A stretch of 64,000 bases of DNA from Streptomyces sp. Ag109_O5-10 (GCF_900105755.1 NZ_FNTQ01000001.1:7688001-7752000), one strand, 5' to 3'. Positions 37,394-46,110 are shown, counted from the first letter of the stretch. Notes: generated by a model from the letters alone, not told the origin. Numbers and translations: made by a program.

Positions 37394-38235
37394 GCCCGTT
37401 GGAGCCCTTCGGCGCGCGGCTGCGCCGCGCGATGGACGAGCGTGGTCCGCTGTGCGTCGGCATCGACCCGCACGCCTCGCTGCTCTACGAGTGGGGTCTG
37501 CACGACGACGTGGCGGGCCTGGAGCGGTTCAGCCGCACCGTCGTCGAGGCGGTGGCCGACCGGGTCGCCGTGATGAAGCCGCAGAGCGCGTTCTTCGAGC
37601 GGTTCGGCTCGCGCGGCATCGCCGTCCTCGAGCGGGTGGTGGAGGAGGCGCGGGCGGCCGGGACGCTGGTCGTGATGGACGCCAAGCGCGGCGACATCGG
37701 CTCGACCATGGCCGGATACGCGGAGGCCTTCCTGAGCAAGGACGCCCCGCTGTTCTCGGACGCCCTGACCGTCTCCCCGTACCTCGGCTACGGCTCGCTC
37801 AGCCCCGCCGTCGCGCTGGCCAGGGAGAGCGGGGCCGGCCTGTTCGTGCTGGCGCTCACCTCCAACCCGGAGGGCCCCGAGGTGCAGCACGCGGTGCGCG
37901 CCGACGGGCGGACGGTCGGCGCGACGATGCTGGCCCACCTCGCCGCCGAGAACGCCGGGGAGGAGCCGCTGGGTTCCTTCGGCGCCGTCGTCGGCGCCAC
38001 GGTCGGCGACCTGTCGTCGTACGACCTCGACATCAACGGTCCGCTCCTCGCGCCGGGCGTCGGCGCGCAGGGGGCGACGGCGGCCGACCTGCCCACGGTC
38101 TTCGGGCCCGCGGTGCGCAACGTGGTTCCAAACGTGAGCCGAGGTGTTTTGCGTCACGGTCCCGACGTCGGGGCCCTGCGCGCGGCCGCGGAGCGGTTCG
38201 CGGGCGAGATCCGGGATGTCGTCGCAGGTCGGTGA
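37390..38235 (+). CDS. pyrF: Orotidine 5'-phosphate decarboxylase (long type)
   Basis: 281 aa, the longer type 2 form found in actinobacteria. It converts OMP to UMP. The catalytic motif is DAKRGDIGST with K99; FERFGSRGIAVLE, TVSPYLGYGSL and VPNVSRGV are family markers. It ends the pyr locus, followed by a hairpin at 38248. Confidence 0.95.
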   Translation: MSPLEPFGARLRRAMDERGPLCVGIDPHASLLYEWGLHDDVAGLERFSRTVVEAVADRVAVMKPQSAFFERFGSRGIAVLERVVEEARAAGTLVVMDAKRGDIGSTMAGYAEAFLSKDAPLFSDALTVSPYLGYGSLSPAVALARESGAGLFVLALTSNPEGPEVQHAVRADGRTVGATMLAHLAAENAGEEPLGSFGAVVGATVGDLSSYDLDINGPLLAPGVGAQGATAADLPTVFGPAVRNVVPNVSRGVLRHGPDVGALRAAAERFAGEIRDVVAGR

Positions 38236-38247
38236 GGGCTCCGACGA

Positions 38248-38283
38248 GTCGCCGAAGAGCGCTTCGCCGGGCACTTCGGCGAC
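38248..38283 (+). terminator. Hairpin after pyrF
   Basis: Perfect 10-base arms GTCGCCGAAG (38248-38257) and CTTCGGCGAC (38274-38283) with a 16-base loop, 12 bases after pyrF. The remaining ~230 bases to sIHF must contain the sIHF promoter; none is assigned. Confidence 0.5.
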
Positions 38284-38513
38284 TGCCCGATCGTGAATAC
38301 ATCCTCAAATCCGGGGCAGTATGTCTGAAATGTCTGGCCTGACGGAGGCTGACCAGGACTTTTCCGCTGTTCTCGCTGACTCCGGCGGACTTGCCCGCTA
38401 GTCTCCGAGCAGAGTCAACGGGCAAGCGTGTTGCTCGTAGCTCCCCAGGTGTGGGGCGACTAGGTTCCTCACCGGTCCGTATCCGACAGTTCGACATCCG
38501 AGGTGACGTAGGC

Positions 38514-38837
38514 GTGGCTCTTCCGCCCCTTACCCCTGAACAGCGCGCAGCCGCGCTCGAAAAGGCCGCCGCGGCTCGCCGGGAGCGGGCCGAGGTCAAG
38601 AATCGACTCAAGCACTCCGGCGCCTCTCTTCACGAGGTCATCAAGCAGGGCCAGGAAAACGACGTCATCGGCAAGATGAAGGTCTCCGCCCTGCTCGAGT
38701 CCCTGCCGGGCGTGGGCAAGGTCCGCGCCAAGCAGATCATGGAGCGACTCGGGATCTCCGAGAGCCGCCGCGTGCGTGGTCTCGGTTCCAACCAGATCGC
38801 CTCCCTGGAGCGCGAGTTCGGCAGCACCGGCTCCTGA
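38514..38837 (+). CDS. ihf: Actinobacterial integration host factor (sIHF), nucleoid-associated protein
   Basis: 107 aa. Basic helical N-terminus (EQRAAALEKAAAARRERAEVKNRLK) followed by the helix-two-turns-helix region ALLESLPGVGKVRAKQIMERLGI and a C-terminal SRRVRGLGSNQ. This is the actinobacterial IHF that binds DNA non-specifically and affects supercoiling, sporulation and antibiotic production; it is unrelated to E. coli IHF (established). GTG start at 38514 with GAGGTGA upstream. It lies next to gmk and rpoZ as in other actinobacteria. Confidence 0.93.
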   Translation: MALPPLTPEQRAAALEKAAAARRERAEVKNRLKHSGASLHEVIKQGQENDVIGKMKVSALLESLPGVGKVRAKQIMERLGISESRRVRGLGSNQIASLEREFGSTGS

Positions 38838-38897
38838 TCACGGGGCCGTCCGGGAGGGCCGTCCCGGACGGCCTGCGATTGCTGGAATAATCGCTGC

Positions 38898-39491
38898 ATG
38901 GCTGCAACATTCCGGGGGACGACCCCCGAGCCCCCGGACGATCGTCCGCGGCTGACCGTGCTCTCCGGCCCCTCCGGGGTCGGCAAGAGCACGGTCGTCG
39001 CCCATATGCGCAAGGAACACCCCGAGGTCTGGCTCTCGGTGTCGGCGACCACGCGCAAGCCCCGCCCCGGTGAGAAGCACGGCGTCCACTACTTCTTCGT
39101 CTCCGACGAGGAGATGGACAAACTGATCGCCAACGGCGAACTCCTGGAGTGGGCCGAATTCGCCGGCAACCGCTACGGCACCCCGCGCGCCGCGGTCCTC
39201 GAGCACCTGGAGGCCGGCGTGCCGGTTCTCCTGGAGATCGACCTCCAGGGCGCCCGGCAGGTCCGCGAGACCATGCCGGAGGGCCGGCTGGTGTTCCTGG
39301 CCCCTCCGTCCTGGGAGGAGCTGGTGCGCAGGCTCACCGGGCGCGGCACCGAGGCGCCCGACGTGATCGAGCGGCGGCTGGACGCGGCCAGGGTCGAGCT
39401 CGCGGCCGAGCCGGAGTTCGACGAAACCCTGGTCAACACCTCTGTCAAGGACGTGGCGCGCGAGCTGCTAGCCTTGATGGACGTTGTGTGA
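38898..39491 (+). CDS. gmk: Guanylate kinase
   Basis: 197 aa. Phosphorylates GMP to GDP. Walker A GPSGVGKS at residues 24-31; GMP-binding segments SVSATTRKPRPGE, GVHYFFVS and EWAEFAGNRYGTP; LEIDLQGARQV and FLAPPSWEEL further on. The N-terminal 18-residue extension is Pro/Asp rich. ATG start; upstream of rpoZ in the ihf-gmk-rpoZ-coaBC-metK run. Confidence 0.95.
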   Translation: MAATFRGTTPEPPDDRPRLTVLSGPSGVGKSTVVAHMRKEHPEVWLSVSATTRKPRPGEKHGVHYFFVSDEEMDKLIANGELLEWAEFAGNRYGTPRAAVLEHLEAGVPVLLEIDLQGARQVRETMPEGRLVFLAPPSWEELVRRLTGRGTEAPDVIERRLDAARVELAAEPEFDETLVNTSVKDVARELLALMDVV

Positions 39492-39542
39492 TCGTCGCTG
39501 ATCATTCAGACTGAATCTTTCCCATCCATCGGAAGGCAGAGC

Positions 39543-39815
39543 GTGTCCTCTTCCATCACCGCGCCCGAGGGCATCATCAACCCTCCGATCGACGAGCTCC
39601 TCGAGGCCACCGACTCGAAGTACAGCCTCGTGATCTACGCGGCCAAGCGCGCCCGTCAGATCAACGCGTACTACTCGCAGCTCGGCGAGGGCCTCCTCGA
39701 GTACGTCGGTCCGCTCGTCGACACCCACGTCCACGAGAAGCCGCTCTCCATTGCCCTGCGCGAGATCAACGCGGGTCTGCTGACGTCCGAGGCCATCGAG
39801 GGCCCGGCGCAGTAG
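39543..39815 (+). CDS. rpoZ: RNA polymerase omega subunit
   Basis: 90 aa. Assists assembly of the beta-prime subunit. The conserved core NPPIDELLEATDSKYSLVIYAAKRARQIN and the actinobacterial end EKPLSIALREINAGLLTSEAIEG are present. GTG start with GGAAGGCAGA upstream. Omega helps the polymerase respond to ppGpp in other bacteria, relevant beside relA/gmk functions (established elsewhere). Confidence 0.95.
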   Translation: MSSSITAPEGIINPPIDELLEATDSKYSLVIYAAKRARQINAYYSQLGEGLLEYVGPLVDTHVHEKPLSIALREINAGLLTSEAIEGPAQ

Positions 39816-39912
39816 TACTTTCGTATTGCGGTTGACTTATCCACAGGCCCGGCGGCCGACTGCCGGGCCTGTGGTGTGTGATGGCGTCATGGATTCGACG
39901 AGTGGAGGCCCG

Positions 39913-41118
39913 GTGGGCAAGCCGAAGGTCGTGCTGGGGGTCAGCGGCGGCATCGCCGCGTACAAGGCCTGTGAGCTGCTGCGGAGGTTCACGGAGTCGG
40001 GTCACGACGTCCGGGTCGTGCCCACCGCCTCCGCGCTGCACTTCGTCGGGGCCGCGACCTGGTCCGCCCTCTCCGGCAACCCGGTCTCCATCGAGGTCTG
40101 GGACCACGTCGAGGAGGTCCCGCACGTCCGCATCGGCCAGCACGCCGACCTGGTCGTCGTCGCCCCGGCCACCGCCGACATGCTCGCCAAGGCCGCCCAC
40201 GGCCTCGCCGACGACCTGCTCACCAACACCCTCCTCACCGCCCGCTGCCCGGTCGTCTTCGCCCCCGCGATGCACACGGAGATGTGGGAGCACCCGGCCA
40301 CCCAGGAGAACGTGGCCACGCTGCGCCGCCGCGGCGCCGTCGTGATCGACCCGGCGGTCGGCCGCCTCACCGGCGTCGACACCGGCAAGGGCCGCTTCCC
40401 CGACCCGGCGGAGATCTTCGAGGCCTGCCGGCGCATCCTGGTGAGAGGAGCGGCGGAGCCCGACCTGGCCGGCCGCCACGTCGTCGTCTCCGCCGGCGGC
40501 ACCCGGGAGCCCCTCGATCCCGTCCGCTTCCTCGGCAACCGCTCCTCCGGCAAGCAGGGCTACGCCCTCGCCCGCACGGCCGCCGCACGCGGCGCCCGCG
40601 TGACGCTGGTCGCCGCCAACACCACGGGACTGCCCGACCCGGCGGGCGTGGACGTCGTCCCGGTCGGTACGGCCGTGCAGCTGCGGGAGGCGGTGCTGAA
40701 GGCGGCCGCCGACGCCGACGCCGTGGTGATGGCCGCCGCCGTCGCCGACTTCCGCCCCGCGGTCTACGCGGCCGGAAAGATCAAGAAGAAGGACGGCCAG
40801 GAACCCGAGCCGATCGTCCTGGTGCGGAATCCGGACATCCTCGCGGAGATCTCGGCCGACCGGGCGCGGTCCGGACAGGTGATCGTCGGCTTCGCCGCCG
40901 AGACCGACGACGTCCTCGCCAACGGCCGGACCAAGCTGGCCCGCAAGGGCTGCGACCTGCTCGTGGTGAACGAGGTGGGAGAGCGCAAGACCTTCGGCTC
41001 CGAGGAGAACGAGGCCGTGGTGCTCGGCGCCGACGGCAGCGAGACGCCGGTGCCGCACGGGCCGAAGGAGGCTCTCGCCGACATCGTCTGGGACCTCGTG
41101 ACGGCCCGTTTGGGTTAA
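39913..41118 (+). CDS. coaBC: Bifunctional phosphopantothenoylcysteine decarboxylase/synthetase
   Basis: 401 aa. Two steps of coenzyme A synthesis. The N-terminal CoaC flavoprotein domain shows VLGVSGGIAAYKACELLRRF and APAMHTEMWEHPAT (the usual PxMNxxMW has His here, which I believe is common in actinobacteria). The C-terminal CoaB domain has SAGGTREPLDPVRFLGNRSSGKQG and a C-terminal KKDGQEP lysine region. The start GTG 39913 has GGAGG four bases before it and is preferred over upstream starts at 39826 and 39889. Confidence 0.94.
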   Translation: MGKPKVVLGVSGGIAAYKACELLRRFTESGHDVRVVPTASALHFVGAATWSALSGNPVSIEVWDHVEEVPHVRIGQHADLVVVAPATADMLAKAAHGLADDLLTNTLLTARCPVVFAPAMHTEMWEHPATQENVATLRRRGAVVIDPAVGRLTGVDTGKGRFPDPAEIFEACRRILVRGAAEPDLAGRHVVVSAGGTREPLDPVRFLGNRSSGKQGYALARTAAARGARVTLVAANTTGLPDPAGVDVVPVGTAVQLREAVLKAAADADAVVMAAAVADFRPAVYAAGKIKKKDGQEPEPIVLVRNPDILAEISADRARSGQVIVGFAAETDDVLANGRTKLARKGCDLLVVNEVGERKTFGSEENEAVVLGADGSETPVPHGPKEALADIVWDLVTARLG

Positions 41119-41281
41119 CTTATTGCAGCCATATGTCAACTCTCCCAGACACGACATTGCGGTGCGGGGGCTCTGGTCAAGGCCGCCGACCATTGGGCAG
41201 AATGCCCGTGCCGCAGGTCACAGCACTTCCGAGTGTCGAGACAGGTAGGCCGGCGGCCGAGTGCGACCGATAAACTGTTCT

Positions 41282-41316
41282 CGGACGACGCCCGGGTGCA
41301 GCCCCCGTGTCGTCCG
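41282..41316 (+). promoter_or_regulatory. Leader hairpin upstream of metK
   Basis: CGGACGAC (41282-41289) pairs with GTCGTCCG (41309-41316). A possible -10 element TAAACT lies at 41271-41276, just before it, so the hairpin would be near the start of the transcript. The leader does not match a SAM riboswitch that I can recognise. Confidence 0.3.
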
Positions 41317-41357
41317 CCAATGATCAGACAGCAGCCGCTGCAACCCCAGGGAGCGTT

Positions 41358-42566
41358 GTGTCCCGTCGCCTGTTCACCTCGGAGTCCGTGACCGAGGGTC
41401 ACCCCGACAAGATCGCTGACCAGATCAGCGACACCATTCTCGACGCGCTGCTCCGCGAGGACCCGACCTCCCGGGTCGCCGTCGAGACGCTGATCACCAC
41501 CGGCCTGGTGCACGTGGCCGGCGAGGTCACGACCAAGACGTACGCGGACATCGCGACGCTGGTCCGCAACAAGATCCTGGAGATCGGCTACGACTCCTCG
41601 AAGAAGGGCTTCGACGGCGCCTCCTGCGGCGTCTCGGTCTCGATCGGCGCGCAGTCCCCGGACATCGCCCAGGGCGTGGACGCGGCCTACGAGACCCGGG
41701 TCGAGGGCGACGAGGACGAGCTCGACAAGCAGGGCGCCGGCGACCAGGGCCTGATGTTCGGCTACGCGACGGACGAGACGCCGACGCTGATGCCGCTCCC
41801 GATCTTCCTGGCGCACCGGCTCTCCAAGCGCCTCTCCGAGGTCCGCAAGAACGGCACCATCCCCTACCTGCGCCCCGACGGCAAGACGCAGGTCACCATC
41901 GAGTACGACGGCGACAAGGCCGTCCGCCTCGACACGGTCGTGGTCTCCAGCCAGCACGCCTCCGACATCGACCTGGAGTCGCTGCTCGCCCCCGACATCC
42001 GCGAGTTCGTCGTGGAGCCGGAGCTGAAGGCGCTGCTGGACGACGGCATCAAGCTCGACACCGAGAACTACCGTCTGCTGGTCAACCCCACCGGCCGCTT
42101 CGAGATCGGCGGCCCGATGGGCGACGCGGGCCTGACCGGCCGCAAGATCATCATCGACACCTACGGCGGCATGGCCCGCCACGGCGGCGGTGCCTTCTCC
42201 GGCAAGGACCCGTCCAAGGTCGACCGCTCGGCCGCCTACGCCATGCGCTGGGTCGCCAAGAACGTCGTCGCCGCCGGCCTGGCCGCCCGCTGCGAGGTCC
42301 AGGTCGCCTACGCGATCGGCAAGGCGGAGCCCGTCGGTCTCTTCGTCGAGACCTTCGGCACGGCCAAGGTCGACCACGAGAAGATCGAGAAGGCCATCGA
42401 CGAGGTCTTCGACCTGCGTCCGGCCGCCATCATCCGCGACCTCGACCTGCTCCGCCCGATCTACGCCCAGACCGCCGCGTACGGCCACTTCGGCCGTGAG
42501 CTTCCCGACTTCACCTGGGAGCGCACGGACCGCGTGGACGCCCTGCGCGCGGCCGTGGGTCTGTAA
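41358..42566 (+). CDS. metK: S-adenosylmethionine synthetase
   Basis: 402 aa. Makes SAM from methionine and ATP. N-terminal SRRLFTSESVTEGHPDKIADQ contains the ATP-binding His; GYATDETPTLMPLPI, GGPMGDAGLTGRKIIIDTYGG and GGGAFSGKDPSKVDRSAAY are family signatures. GTG at 41358 with AGGGAG upstream is the start; an in-frame ATG at 41307 would add 17 non-conserved residues. Raised SAM levels stimulate antibiotic production in Streptomyces (established). Confidence 0.97.
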   Translation: MSRRLFTSESVTEGHPDKIADQISDTILDALLREDPTSRVAVETLITTGLVHVAGEVTTKTYADIATLVRNKILEIGYDSSKKGFDGASCGVSVSIGAQSPDIAQGVDAAYETRVEGDEDELDKQGAGDQGLMFGYATDETPTLMPLPIFLAHRLSKRLSEVRKNGTIPYLRPDGKTQVTIEYDGDKAVRLDTVVVSSQHASDIDLESLLAPDIREFVVEPELKALLDDGIKLDTENYRLLVNPTGRFEIGGPMGDAGLTGRKIIIDTYGGMARHGGGAFSGKDPSKVDRSAAYAMRWVAKNVVAAGLAARCEVQVAYAIGKAEPVGLFVETFGTAKVDHEKIEKAIDEVFDLRPAAIIRDLDLLRPIYAQTAAYGHFGRELPDFTWERTDRVDALRAAVGL

Positions 42567-42584
42567 GACCCGCAACCACCTCGA

Positions 42585-42622
42585 CCGAGGCCCGGCTCCC
42601 TTTCGGCGGAGCCGGGCCTCGG
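42585..42622 (+). terminator. 15-bp hairpin terminator after metK
   Basis: Perfect arms CCGAGGCCCGGCTCC (42585-42599) and GGAGCCGGGCCTCGG (42608-42622) with an 8-base loop, 18 bases after the metK stop. Confidence 0.75.
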
Positions 42623-42818
42623 CGTGTCCGGGCCGGTGTAATCGGCTGGCCGACGGGACCGGCTGATCAGTAGGGTGACGACGTCCCGGTGCGACGGCCG
42701 CGGTTACTTCCGTGGAGTGTGCCCACAGGCGCGCGGTGAAGCTGGTGTGTTCCACCGCTGTCGACTTGACCTCGGGACACCGGCGCCGCCCGGTGCGGGG
42801 GCCGCGGATCCTTCTTCC

Positions 42819-42892
42819 GGGCTGTGCCCACGCAGGTTCGAATCCTGCTGCCGGTTCCTGACCGGTATGGCCGAGTGGCCCAAGGCAGATGA
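42819..42892 (+). other. tRNA-like element in circularly permuted order
   Basis: The 349 bases between the metK terminator and priA hold tRNA pieces in 3'-half-then-5'-half order. First comes GGGC-TGT-GCCC (42819-42829, class II variable-arm-like), then a canonical T-arm GCAGG-TTCGAAT-CCTGC (42832-42848) and TGCCGGT (42849-42855). After a 5-base linker TCCTG comes ACCGGTA (42861-42867), which pairs with TGCCGGT over all seven positions (one G-U) as an acceptor stem. Then TG and a canonical serine-type D-arm GCC-GAGTGGCCCAA-GGC (42870-42886) follow. Positions 42888-42892 (GATGA) could pair 4 of 5 with TCTTC at 42813-42817 as an anticodon stem. No normal anticodon loop is seen. It may be a functional RNA, a relic of a tandem tRNA duplication, or a structured leader of priA. 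Confidence 0.4.
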
Positions 42893-42971
42893 AAATGCCG
42901 TCATGGCGTTCCGCAGCCGGAGTGAACTCGGGCGGCGCCGGCTGTCAGTGGCGTTTGGTAAGAATGCAAGG

Positions 42972-45131
42972 GTGAGCAGCGAGAACGAGCAGGGGGGCGG
43001 GGGCGCCGGAGGGGCGCCGCCGGAGCAGCTCGCGCTCATTCGGGAGAGCGTGCGGGGAGCCAAGGTGCCCCGGGCCAAGCCAAGGACCTGGCGGGGTGCC
43101 GAGCTGGCCGAGCGGCTGCCGGTCGCGCGGGTGCTCGTGGACAAGGGCGTGCTCCATCTCGACCGCTACTTCGACTACGCCGTCCCCGCCGAGCTGGACG
43201 CCGACGCGCAGCCCGGGGTGCGGGTGCGGGTGCGGTTCGGGGCCGGTCGGCACCGGGTGCGGGACGGGCGCCGCGAGGGCGGGGGGCTCATCGACGGGTT
43301 CCTGGTCGAGCGGCTCGCCGAGTCCGACTACGCGGGGCCGCTGGCCGCGCTGGCCCAGGTGGTGTCGCCCGAGCCGGTGCTGAGCGAGGAACTGCTGCGG
43401 CTCGCACGCGCGGTCGCCGACCGGTACGCGGGCAGCCTCGCGGATGTGCTCCAGCTGGCCGTGCCGCCGCGCAGCGCGCGGGCCGAGAAGAGGTCCTCGC
43501 CCGAGCCGCTTCCGCCGCCGCCCGTGCCGGGTGCCGGAAGCTGGTCGCGGTACGAGCACGGGGCCGCCTTCGTCGAGTCGCTGGCCTCCGGCGGCGCACC
43601 GCGCGCCGTGTGGAACGCCCTGCCCGGTCCCGGCTGGAGCGAGGAGATCGCCCGGGCCGTCGCCGCCACGCTGGCCTCCGGACGCGGCGCACTGGTCGTC
43701 GTACCGGACGGCCGGGCCGCCGCGCGGGTCGACGCCGCGTTGACCGAGGTGCTGGGCGAGGGGCGACATGCGCTGCTCACGGCCGACGCCGGGCCCGAGA
43801 AGCGGTACGCGCAGTGGCTCGCCGTCAGCCGCGGGTCGGTGCGGGCCGTCGTGGGGACCCGGGCCGCCATGTTCGCGCCCGTGCGGGATCTCGGGCTCGT
43901 CGCGATCTGGGACGACGGGGACGACAGCCACAGCGAGCAGCACGCCCCGCAGCCGCATGCGCGGGATGTGCTGCTGTTGCGGGCGGCACTCGACAAGTGC
44001 GCGTCCCTGCTCGGGAGTTGGAGCTGCACGGTGGAGGCCGCGCAGCTCGTGGAGAACGGCTGGGCGCGGCCCCTGGTGGCGGGCAGAGAACAGGTGCGGC
44101 AGTTCGCGCCGCTGGTGCGGACGGTCGGGGACGGAGACCTCGCGCGGGACGAGGCCGCGCGCGCCGCCCGGCTGCCCACGCTCGCCTGGCAGGCCGTCCG
44201 GGACGGGCTGCGGCACGGGCCGGTGCTGGTGCAGGTGCCCCGGCGGGGGTACGTGCCGAGGATGGCCTGCGCCCAGTGCCGGGCGCCGGCCCGCTGCCGG
44301 CACTGTGCCGGTCCGCTGGAGGCGCGGGACGCCGGGGCGCTGCAGTGCGCATGGTGCGGGCGGGCGGAGAACGACTGGCACTGCCCCGAGTGCGGCGGCT
44401 TCCGGTTGCGCGCCCAGGTGGTCGGGGCCCGGCGGACCGCCGAGGAGCTGGGGCGGGCCTTTCCCACCGTCCCGGTACGGACCTCGGGACGCGAGCAGGT
44501 GCTGGACACCGTGCCTGGGACTCCCGCGCTGGTCGTGAGCACACCGGGTGCCGAGCCGGTCGCCGAGGGCGGCTACGCGGCGGCCCTGCTGCTGGACGGC
44601 TGGGCGATGCTGGGGCGGCCCGACCTGCGGGCCGGTGAGGACGCGCTGCGCCGGTGGATCGCGGCCGGGGCGCTGGTGCGGCCGCAGCCGGACGGGGGCA
44701 CCGTGGTCGTCGTCGCGGAGCCGACGCTGCGGCCCGTGCAGGCGCTGGTGCGGTGGGATCCCGTCGGGCACGCGGTGCGGGAGCTCGGCGAGCGGGCGGA
44801 GCTGGGGTTTCCGCCGGTGTCGCGGATGGCGGCGGTGTCGGGGACGGCGGAGGCGCTCGCCGGGTTCCTCGGTACGGCCGAACTGCCGTCGGACGCCGAG
44901 GTGTTGGGGCCGGTTCCGGTACCTGTGGTGCGGGCCGGGGCGCCTCGGCGGGCGGGTGCGCCGCCGCCGGGGGAGCACTGGGAGCGGGTGCTGGTACGGG
45001 TGCCGCCGGGGAGCGGGGCGGCGCTCGCCGCCGCCCTGAAGTCGGCGCAGGCCGCCCGGATGGCGCGAGGGAGCGGGGCCGGGGGCGAGGAGGCGGTGCG
45101 GGTGCGGATCGATCCGCCGGACATCGGGTGA
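42972..45131 (+). CDS. priA: Primosomal protein PriA homologue, probably lacking helicase activity
   Basis: 719 aa. Replication-restart protein. The N-terminal 3'-DNA-binding domain has VARVLVDKGVLHLDRYFDYAVP. The zinc region is intact, with paired CxxC motifs between C433 and C474 (CAQCRAPARCRHC..CAWCGR..CPECGG). Where other PriA proteins have Walker A GxTGSGKT, this one reads LPGPGWSEEI (from residue 217), and the DEAH-like box is WDDGDDSHSEQHAP. The ATPase is therefore probably dead, as is usual in actinobacteria. GTG 42972 after AAGG; the upstream extension to 42675 would cover the tRNA-like element and is rejected. Confidence 0.9.
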   Translation: MSSENEQGGGGAGGAPPEQLALIRESVRGAKVPRAKPRTWRGAELAERLPVARVLVDKGVLHLDRYFDYAVPAELDADAQPGVRVRVRFGAGRHRVRDGRREGGGLIDGFLVERLAESDYAGPLAALAQVVSPEPVLSEELLRLARAVADRYAGSLADVLQLAVPPRSARAEKRSSPEPLPPPPVPGAGSWSRYEHGAAFVESLASGGAPRAVWNALPGPGWSEEIARAVAATLASGRGALVVVPDGRAAARVDAALTEVLGEGRHALLTADAGPEKRYAQWLAVSRGSVRAVVGTRAAMFAPVRDLGLVAIWDDGDDSHSEQHAPQPHARDVLLLRAALDKCASLLGSWSCTVEAAQLVENGWARPLVAGREQVRQFAPLVRTVGDGDLARDEAARAARLPTLAWQAVRDGLRHGPVLVQVPRRGYVPRMACAQCRAPARCRHCAGPLEARDAGALQCAWCGRAENDWHCPECGGFRLRAQVVGARRTAEELGRAFPTVPVRTSGREQVLDTVPGTPALVVSTPGAEPVAEGGYAAALLLDGWAMLGRPDLRAGEDALRRWIAAGALVRPQPDGGTVVVVAEPTLRPVQALVRWDPVGHAVRELGERAELGFPPVSRMAAVSGTAEALAGFLGTAELPSDAEVLGPVPVPVVRAGAPRRAGAPPPGEHWERVLVRVPPGSGAALAAALKSAQAARMARGSGAGGEEAVRVRIDPPDIG

Positions 45132-45219
45132 ACCGGCAGACGGCTGCCCTCCCGGATGCGTGCCGGGAGGGCAGGAGCGGTGGGCCGCCGGTTCTTGCCG
45201 AGGGCAGCCGTTGCGTGCG

Positions 45220-45765
45220 TCAGCCGTTGCGCGGGCCGGGGAAGGCCGTCGGCCTGGCCTCGTCGCGGAGGGCGGGGCTGCCCGCGGTCGGCTGGGTCGG
45301 CATGGAGCGGGCGGCCGGGACGGTGGGTACCGTGGGCAGGCCGCCGGCCACGTTGACCGTGCGGGTGCCAGACGTTTCCGTGGACCGGTCGGGATCGGCC
45401 GCCACCGTCTGGGACGCGGCGCGGCGGGCGCCGTAACGGCGGTGCACCGCCTGCTTGGTGACGCCGAGCGCGGAGCCGACCGCGTCCCACGAGAAGCCGA
45501 GCGAGCGGTCGAAGTCCACGGCGGCCGTGACCAGGGTTTCGACACTGTCCCGGAGTTCCTGGGCGAGCCGCACCGTCGGGGCGGGGGCGCGTCCGTAGAC
45601 GACGAAGCCCGTGGACGGGCCGGATCGGCGCGGGCGGTAGACGTTGCCCAACTGGGCGGTGAGCGTGCGTAGTGCGTCCACCTGGCGGCGGACCCGCTCG
45701 ATGTCCCGCACCAGCAAGTGCAGGCTGGCCCGGGCCTGGGCGTCGTGGGTTGCGTGGTCGGCCAT
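45220..45765 (-). CDS. Small helix-turn-helix protein of unknown function
   Basis: 181 aa. N-terminal helical segment rich in Arg and Leu (RASLHLLVRDIERVRRQVDALRTL), a middle domain with SLGFSWDAVGSALGVTKQAVHRRYG that looks like a sigma-type or resolvase-like HTH, and a disordered Pro/Thr-rich tail. It may bind DNA. ATG at 45765 with GAGAGG seven bases upstream; a TTG six bases earlier is also in frame. A perfect 7-bp palindrome (45799-45816) lies just upstream and could be an operator. Convergent with priA. Confidence 0.72.
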   Translation of the reverse strand: MADHATHDAQARASLHLLVRDIERVRRQVDALRTLTAQLGNVYRPRRSGPSTGFVVYGRAPAPTVRLAQELRDSVETLVTAAVDFDRSLGFSWDAVGSALGVTKQAVHRRYGARRAASQTVAADPDRSTETSGTRTVNVAGGLPTVPTVPAARSMPTQPTAGSPALRDEARPTAFPGPRNG

Positions 45766-45798
45766 GAACAAGCCTCTCGAACCGGCGTTGAAAGGAAT

Positions 45799-45816
45799 GG
45801 GCCGCGTATGCGGCCC
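45799..45816. promoter_or_regulatory. Palindrome upstream of the HTH gene (candidate operator)
   Basis: GGGCCGC-GTAT-GCGGCCC: perfect 7-bp arms (45799-45805, 45810-45816) with a 4-bp spacer, 34 bases upstream of the minus-strand HTH gene. A TTGACC -35-like element lies just beyond it on the minus strand. Candidate autoregulatory site. Confidence 0.3.
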
Positions 45817-45940
45817 GTTGTGGTCAACTCTCTCTTGACCAACGCGTGGGCGCTCCGCTGGTCACGGTGTGGGGGCGTGTGGGCATATGCGTACGCCGGG
45901 TTTGCACCACCGGGTGTTCTCCCACCCGCGCGCCACCCGT

Positions 45941-46110
45941 CCCGGTCGGCAGAGAGGTCGAGCGACCGGCGGGGGTACTCGCCGTCGGCGGGTTGCGGGT
46001 TCGTGGGTCGTTGTGTGGTGCCCGCCTGCGTGCCGTCTGTTCCGGTCGGCGGCGGGGCTGGCCGGCTTGTGGGGGTGTTCGGCGTCGGCGGGTTGCGCGT
46101 TCGTCGGCTG
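45941..46110. repeat. Imperfect 70-bp direct repeat upstream of fmt
   Basis: 45941-46010 and 46041-46110 are offset by exactly 100 bases. They align without gaps, best at the start (CCGGTCGGC) and over the last 35 bases (GTCGGCGGGTTGCG-GTTCGT). They occupy the 452-base gap between the HTH gene and fmt, which contains no gene. A TAGACT -10-like element is at 46166-46171, before fmt, without a good -35. Confidence 0.55.

Noticed and set aside
41119..41357. SAM riboswitch upstream of metK
   Set aside because: No recognisable core of the SAM-I, SAM-II or SAM-IV classes; only a simple hairpin is visible.
42779..42855. A conventional tRNA ending with the T-arm at 42832 (acceptor ACCGGCG at 42779-42785)
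   Set aside because: The acceptor could pair, but T8, the D-arm consensus, U33 and a 5-bp anticodon stem are missing; the GC-rich region allows many chance pairings. The downstream acceptor and D-arm are much closer to tRNA consensus.
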